A DNA stretch of 64,000 nt, from positions 2,790,001-2,854,000 of the forward strand of contig JAKULF010000001.1 in the NCBI GenBank assembly GCA_022661535.1, written 5' to 3'. Shown here in pieces: positions 57,772 through 64,000 of the stretch. The stretch comes from Eutypa lata. Taxonomy: Eukaryota > Ascomycota > Sordariomycetes > Xylariales > Diatrypaceae. A program made the position numbers and the translations under genes. The notes below the pieces were generated by a model. It was not told the origin of the DNA. It did no database searches and saw only the letters and a list, made by a program, of their open reading frames with translations. Position 1 is the first letter of the stretch. Each line of letters starts with the position of its first letter.

Positions 57772-59468
57772 CAGGTTGAACTAGTTGGTAGTTGCGGCAA
57801 TATAAGAAATAAGAAGGGTTGTGTGGCTTTGAAGTACATCTAGTCACTTGTTCAAGATTTATATGAAATTAAATAAGAAAAGGGTTAATGAGGAGGCTGT
57901 TGCTACGAGTATGCATGACTAAGAAAAATGCTTGTGTGCAGACCCCCTTTTTAACTAGTCGGGGGGATTACAAAGGCGTAAATTAATACCGGTCCTAATG
58001 TAAGATCCCTTTGTCTTTTCAACTTCAATATAATCGCCTAGCTAATGATATACATATATTTCATGTAAAGTGCATCTCTTTTGGGTGAGTGTAGTTTAAT
58101 ATGGTTATTACATTTGGTATGTATTGGTTGCTGTAGGTGCTGGTGTTTATCACTGAAACTGGATGATAACAAAGTTTTATGTTTTCATACATCGTGGAAT
58201 TTAGTATCACTGGTATGCAACTAGAGCCCAGTAAAATATTGTATTTACAAAGGAGTGGTAGTATGTATGTATGTAGTATGGGAAATAGGGTGAGAAGCTG
58301 GATGTGGTGACATGATATCCATTCGCTAAGTATTGGGTAAATTATTTTTGCAAATATCTTCAACGAGAACAATTACATCCTTAATAAATACGCACGATGA
58401 ATTCAAAATACCGAACAAAAAGAAATTGAATATGTGACCAAAGCAGGGGACAAAAGACAAGTGTAGAAAAAAACTCGAAAAAAGAAGCCAGGCGAACCCG
58501 ACCCCGAAAAACCTCTTCGTTGATTCGAACCCTCAAGTCATTGGTTTGCACCAAGTCAGGCTGCTGGAATCTCTCGTTGTGTTTTCTCTGACCCTAAGTC
58601 ATCCATGAAGGAGAAGGCTGAAAGGACTGGCTCTTATTTTGTTTTATCACCCCTACACCCCTAGGTCCTCCCTCCCCTTTCCCCCAAGATTACCCGAGGT
58701 AGGATGTAGCCGTCATTGCCATCATTCCCAATGTTTCTCTAGCAACTGGGCTTGCAAAACTTACCTAGGTAGTGTTTCGAAACTAGTTCACTTCTTGCAA
58801 TCTGTTTCTAATATCCTACCAAGTCTTTATCTTGAACCTCTATTTCACAACCTTGGAGCAATATCAGGATGACTACACTTTAATGCCGTAAGCTGATTAA
58901 TTTTTGCCCTCTTGAATTTCAAAGACGGCATTGATATACTTGACCGTGGTATATATTTAATTATATGTATGTGAGGCCCGTAAATTCATTTCTTTAATTT
59001 TGACAGACGGCATAAACCATCTACGCAGTCATTAATATTGCTCGTGTGCACTGTTCGTTTAGCCCTCCACCCTTTTCTCTTTCTCTTCTTCTCTTCTTTC
59101 TGCTCTTTTCTATACATATTGATAAATCAAGTCTAGCATTAATATTCATAAACAACATTAAGATGATCATTTCATGTGTGTCAACAAGTGATAAGTCATT
59201 CTCAGTCATTATCAAGAGACTCTTTCTATCTCTCATATTTAACGCAATTGTCATTCATTAACTTGGCTCTTCTACCAAACCTGATCTAAGAACCGTGTGG
59301 ATCATGTTACCGTTCTCATAGCTTACACCATATATGTGTAAATTTGCTAGAGTATCTCTCTCTCTCTCTCTCTCTCGTAGCATCCCGTAAATCGTGACTA
59401 GCACCTAGTACTATGTCACCAAAATGAATTAATCAACGGCAGAACCACAAATTCCCACAGGCTCGCAG
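57772..59468. other. intergenic region between convergent genes
   Basis: AT-rich, with a (TC)11 repeat at 59355-59376. A fragment near 58530-58580 (minus) matches a tRNA B box but does not fold as a tRNA. No gene seen. Confidence 0.6.
59355..59376. repeat. (TC)11 microsatellite
   Basis: Eleven TC units in the 3' flank of the coiled-coil gene. Confidence 0.9.
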
Positions 59469-60450
59469 TTATAACAATCCTTCTAATGGCCAAACTCGCT
59501 CTTTATCCCTCTTCTGGTGTCGCTCCTCAATTTTTTGCAAAACTCCGCGGGCGTGTTCCAAGAATTCTGGCGTCTGTTGGATAAGGACGCAGTTGTTGGT
59601 ATGTTCCTGCCGCTCGGCGATCTTCGCGTCGGCGCTCTCAATCTTGGCCTTAGCACTCTCAAGTTCCTTCTCGAGGCCGGCAATTTTGGGGCGGAGCTGG
59701 GCAATCTCCTCTCCCAATCCTTTGGCCTTTTCCTGATGTAAAGCCTTCTCGGACTCAGCGTTGGTCACTACCGATTGGGTTTGCTCCAGCTCCAGCTTCT
59801 TCTTGGAGATATCGGCGTTGGCATGCTTCAGTTTCATCTTCGTGGCGTCTAGGTCGAGGAGAGCGCTTTCCTTGACGGACAGATCTGCATGAAGTTGCTC
59901 GATCTGCTTTTTCAATTCGTTCTGGGCATCGTAGTGTTGCTGGGAAACGATAGTCGTTTCTGTTTGCATCTTGGCGATGGTTTCCTTTAGAGTGGCGACT
60001 TCCTTCTGGGTTTGTCGCGTCTGAGCAGATATTTGTCTCTCTTCCGACAGATCTTTTCGAAGGCGTTCGTTTTCCTTCTGGATTCTTGCATTGTCATCCT
60101 GAGAACGTTTGAGAGCCGCCGCTCTGATCGTGTCCATCGGAGCATTGCTTGGTGAAGATGACCATGGATTCAACGAGGTCCTAGCTCTTTTAAGAGGCCG
60201 CGGGTTGGACGTGCCTTCCTTGTGACTAGCTGCGCCAGAATCGCCCTGATTTACGTCATCTTCCTCGGTATCCGATACAACTATCGGGTTTTGAACATCA
60301 TTCATGGTCTCCGGTGCCTTTCGAGGAGGTTTCTGCGGAGTGGGCTTCTTGCCAAACTAAACTAAATGTATTAGTGTTGGTGTTCAGTAAATCGAATTCA
60401 ATACTTACGTCAGGCTTGATCTGGCTCTGGGATCGCGGTCGAGCGGACAT
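59469..60450 (-). CDS. coiled-coil protein of unknown function
   Basis: Two exons on the minus strand, 60450-60409 and 60356-59469, giving 309 aa. The 52-bp intron joins MSARPRSQSQIKPD to FGKKPTPQKPPRKAPE. The N-terminus is basic and disordered and is followed by an acidic stretch with an SDTEEDD patch that could be a SUMO-interacting-type motif (PIVVSDTEEDD). A basic cluster follows (PLKRARTS, possible nuclear signal). Residues ~100-290 form one long predicted coiled coil (heptads in KENERLRKDLSEERQ, VATLKETIAKMQTE, LKKQIEQLHADLS, LEKELESAKAKIESADAKI). The layout suggests a nuclear structural protein such as a kinetochore, spindle or chromatin component. No family was recognised, and coiled coils give misleading similarities. 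Confidence 0.75.
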
Positions 60451-61990
60451 TTTGTCTAGAGTCGTGGACTGAAATGATACTTGAAAGGTTCCTGGTTATG
60501 TAGGCCTATGTAAGTAAGCTGAGGATATGAAGTTGATGTATTGGGTAGTAGGGTTTAGCTGAAGTGGGATCTTACAGTATTGTATTGCAATTTCGATAAT
60601 GCAACCACCTAGTTTCAACCTTTAGAAGTCGGGATGAAGAAGAAGGTATTTCCTAGGCAAATTCAATAATAGTGATGGTTTGAAGTGTCAAAACATTCCC
60701 TGATGATGTGCGGTAACAATACCAATAGTTGTTGACGTGATGCGTATGACTTGAACGAAACGAAGATAGAGAGTGGTGGTTTAGGTAGCCGATCCGATGG
60801 GCTGTTGCCTGAAAGCTTTGTGTCCGAGTAAACCAGCCTACATACAGGTAGGTACTTACCCTACGGGTTGGAAATAAAAAAAGGTGAACAAGTATCTACC
60901 TTACGTATGTAGGTAGGTATGATTGTATCGTTATAAGGATTCACTACATGCATATGAGGGATGCTTGGAGGTGATCTAACAAAACATTCAACATTGAACG
61001 CTATATAATCTGGAGTGTATACATAGACGGACACAAAATGTCCATCGCACCATGTAATTACGTACCTAATTGCATCTATCTAAAATATAAGTTGTCCAAA
61101 CTGATCGATAACTTGTTTTAAGTCATGACTCACTGGGTCTTTGTGCCATTACTTAAATATGGGAGGATTTGGGATGAACAAAGTGGCTACTGCATGTATA
61201 TAGAGATCAAGCACAGTGGTCCTTTCTACCTCCTTATGTAATCGTAGCAAGGGTTTGCATATCTCAACAACGGCTTAGCCAATGATTCTACATCAAGTGT
61301 ATCACTACCTATGTAGGTATGTTTGTTTGAATACATACCTGTTAGGTAAGTATGTGAGATATGACACAGAAACAACTACGATATGAGACTGAAAGAACAG
61401 GGTACCTCAGCCTATCATCTGGACGAGGTTAACAAAATGCCAAACTCGATACATAGGCGAACATGCGGCCATCAGACCATATTATTAAAGTGTCTATATA
61501 TATAACTAGAACGAATAGTCAATCTGCTGGGGAAAGACCTTACTTACCTACTCTGACATGCTTAGAATCTGAAACCAACAGCAATCAAGGAGAGAGTGGG
61601 TAATCCTGTAATCCTTCAAGAATTGCAAGTTATATTTGGATGTGGCTTGAACATTGTGGCTTGAAGCTGTTTCTTCCAAATATTTGCCAAGAATTGCTTA
61701 AAGCCTTAGCACTCTGATTAAGGGAAAGCGCTGCCGAGTACCCGGGTGCAATGACGTTGGCTGCCCCTCCAGGATCCATATCAGCTGTGCCTTATTCCGC
61801 GACACTCACGCGGTTCTGGACCTTCTGGTATCAATGCAATTCAGCCATCAGCCCTACCGTTATACATGTACCGAGCTACCCGCATGCTCTAAGTTGATTA
61901 TTAGTGCTAGCTTCTCCCCTCAGGTTCACTTGAGAATATTCCATCCTTTCCCGATGAGCCTTTGACTTCATCTTCGACCAACTACACATC
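60451..61990. other. divergent promoter region
   Basis: 1.5 kb between the coiled-coil gene (minus) and sro7 (plus). It is AT-rich with CCTACC/TAGGTA clusters (about 60838-60925, 61310-61350). No gene seen. Confidence 0.6.
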
Positions 61991-64000
61991 ATGGCGAGTT
62001 TCCTTCGCGGCAAGCAGGCGGGCATGCAAAATGACCTGTCTGCCAACATCCTTCCAGGTTCCTTTGCGCCAGATGATCGTTCACGATATGGGATAAACTC
62101 TCAGATTAGGTTCGGGCGCATGAATTATTTGGTTCATATAAACTTCTTGAAATATATCTAACTGACGGGCTAATAGTTGTATGGCCTTTGAACCCGTCCA
62201 ATCACTCCTCGCCGTCGGGACAAACGAGTCCAAATTCGGAAGCGGGAGGATATATGTCTGTATGTGCGCTTCCTGGAGTTCCGACCCGATATCCATCATA
62301 AATACCTAGGTAGCTAATTCAAATGTCTCCTAAGTTGGCCAGTCGCGCGTTAACAAATTACTTCTCCCCCCACGGACGAGCTCGTTTGCAAATCTTCAGT
62401 TCTGTGCCAACCGCCTTGTGAGCCTCGATACCAAAAACGAATTGATCATATGGGATCTCGATACGGGAAAGCGAGTCACTGGCTTTCATGCCCCCGGTGT
62501 GGTCATTTCTATGGTCACAGATCCGATGTTGGATTGGTGTTTCCTGGGTTTGGCAAATGGCGACATCTGCGCGTATGATCTCGATAGACAACGTATATCC
62601 GCCTTCCGCCTTTCTAGCTTCTGGGCCCAGAGAGACCCCAATGCCAGAGCTGTCGGCTTGGTGTCGATGCAATTACACCCGCGAGATATCGGAAAGCTCT
62701 TGATTGCATATACCCATGGTGTGGTAATCTACTCGTTCAAGCAGAATCAAGCTACACAGTTCTTCGAGTATCACGTTCCCCCTGGAGCCCCGGGAGGAAG
62801 CGGCCATGCAGTAGACACCCTGAGGAAACCAAGGGTAACGCAGGCTGTATGGCATCCCACTGGAACATTCATCGTCACGGCGCATGATGATGGAAGCCTA
62901 GTATTCTGGGATGCCAAGGATAGTCGTATTGTCATGGCTAGGACACTTTATGACACCAACATTGACCAACCTGTGCCACATCCTGGCCCGTCCGGCCCCA
63001 AACATCATTATCTAAAACTTGTCTGGTGTTGCAAGCAGAATCCCGAGGATAGTGGGCTCTTGATCGCTGGCGGTCAGGCCCTGGATGCCCCTGCTAATGG
63101 TCTAACCTTCATCGAGCTCGGTGTAACACCAAATTATGCTACCTCGTCATGGCAGATACTGGCGGACTATTGCAAGGGCAAGCGGCAGAGTATTCTAGAG
63201 ACACCGCCCGGCGCCGAAGTGACCAATTTCTTCTTAATCCCACGCGCATCACCCCATTTTGCTGGTGCCCAGGATCCTATTGCTGCTCTGATACTTCTAT
63301 CATCTGGCGAGCTGATTACTTTGAGCTTCCCGAGCGGTTATCCTATTTCTCCTACAAATCAACTCCACCCCTCCCTTTCTTTCGTGCATCCCTTCGCAAC
63401 TAATTTCGCTGTTACAATAATGGATAGGCCCAGGTGGCTTGGAATGGTAGAAGGTCGAAGCCAGGGCGAATCTGTACTAAAAGGAGGTGCCGAAGCACCC
63501 CGACCCCGGAGACGTTTCGAGGGACGGACTGTTATCCAGGTTGCCCATGCTGACAGCACTATTCGGATATGGGATGTCGGCCATGGCGACGATATCGAGA
63601 ACTCTTCGCAACTCCAGGTTGACGTAGCTAGAGCTCTCGACCGGACTGACGATGTTACGGTTAATACTATGAGTATGGCGCCGACCACTGGGGAATTTGT
63701 AGTGGGTACTAGCGGAGGAGAAGTCGTCATCTACAGATGGGGCGTGAATAAGTTTTACGGAGAGAATCCGAACCCAAGAATGGACCCAAACCCAGGTGGC
63801 CTTACCGACATTGGCAGGAGAGCTGAACCGTCGCTTAAGAGCGGACTTCAGCCATTCTCGCTATATGAAATGATGCAAGGTCCCATCACGGTAGTCAAAG
63901 CCTCCGACGTAGGATTCATGGCTGTCGGGTCCGAGGGAGGGTTCTTGAGCATCATCGACATGCGGGGCCCATCGGTGATGTTCCAAGCCTCGATGGTGGA
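61991..64000 (+). CDS. sro7: Sro7/tomosyn (Lgl family) WD40 protein, 3' end outside window
   Basis: Partial gene. Exons are 61991-62109, 62177-62259 and 62335 to at least 64000. It opens MASFLRGKQAGMQNDLSANI. Splicing restores conserved QISCMAFEPVQSLLAVGTNESKFGSGRIYVFGQSRVNK across introns 1 and 2. Beta-propeller repeats follow (LQFCANRLVSLDTKNELIIW; KLLIAYTHGVVIYSF; VWHPTGTFIVTAHDDGSLVFW; TVIQVAHADSTIRIWDVG; FVVGTSGGEVVIYRW). This is the Lgl/tomosyn family. Yeast Sro7 binds the t-SNARE Sec9 and the Rab Sec4 to promote exocytic fusion at sites of polarised growth. Intron 1 uses the weak donor GTTCGG, and intron 2 uses an AAG acceptor. Both are supported by frame and conservation. The second propeller and the regulatory tail lie beyond the window. 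Confidence 0.92.

Noticed and set aside
58500..58610. possible tRNA on the minus strand (good B-box match)
   Set aside because: The sequence around the B box does not pair as a T stem, and no acceptor stem or A box lies at a suitable distance.

Overview
The window is nuclear DNA of a filamentous ascomycete (Pezizomycotina, most probably a Sordariomycete). The evidence is short GT-AG introns of about 50-150 bp with CTAAC/CTGAC-type branch sites, AT-rich intergenic DNA full of TAGGTA/CCTACCTA tracts, GC-rich exons, and typical fungal orthologues (Ubp8, Rad54, Skt5/Chs4, Rpn12, alpha-COP, UGGT, Sro7). I rebuilt the gene models by hand from splice sites, reading-frame continuity and family conservation. 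No transcript evidence was available.

Layout. 1-6 kb: a LACTB2-like metallo-beta-lactamase (-) and the SAGA deubiquitinase Ubp8 (+, 7 exons). 6.7-20 kb: a looser, accessory-looking stretch with an intron-bearing tRNA-Ser(UGA) (-), an SRPK-like kinase (-), a GNAT acetyltransferase (-), a degenerate tRNA-like gene (-), a HET-protein tail relic (-), Rsa3 (-), an AAA+ protein with decayed catalytic motifs (-), a helical HeLo-like protein (+) and a small Pro-rich protein (+). 21-25.6 kb: HVA1/TUDOR protein (+), mitochondrial carrier (-), Rad54 (+). 27-39 kb: a secreted Ser/Thr-rich protein (+), the chitin synthase activator Skt5 (-), proteasome subunit Rpn12 (+). 39-49 kb: alpha-COP (-) and UGGT (+), divergently transcribed; both act in the ER/Golgi secretory pathway. 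49.2-53.9 kb: a 4.7-kb stretch with no supportable gene. 53.9-64 kb: a subtilisin (+), an S66 LD-carboxypeptidase (+), a coiled-coil protein of unknown role (-), and the 5' part of Sro7/tomosyn (+), which runs off the window.

The most interesting part is 12-20 kb. Two neighbouring same-strand genes (17505-18331 and 19227-19895) carry three copies of one motif, N-x-A-x(5)-Q-x-N, with identical spacing. It resembles the HET-s-related amyloid motifs (HRAM) that pass signals between fungal NLRs and membrane-attacking effectors. Nearby lie a HET-domain tail relic and a probably myristoylated AAA+ protein whose Walker B, sensor-1 and arginine-finger positions are all substituted. No NLR is present, so I read this as a candidate amyloid-signalling or allorecognition island, unproven. 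A second notable point is that the CaaX box of Skt5 is created only by splicing of a 12-nt last exon.
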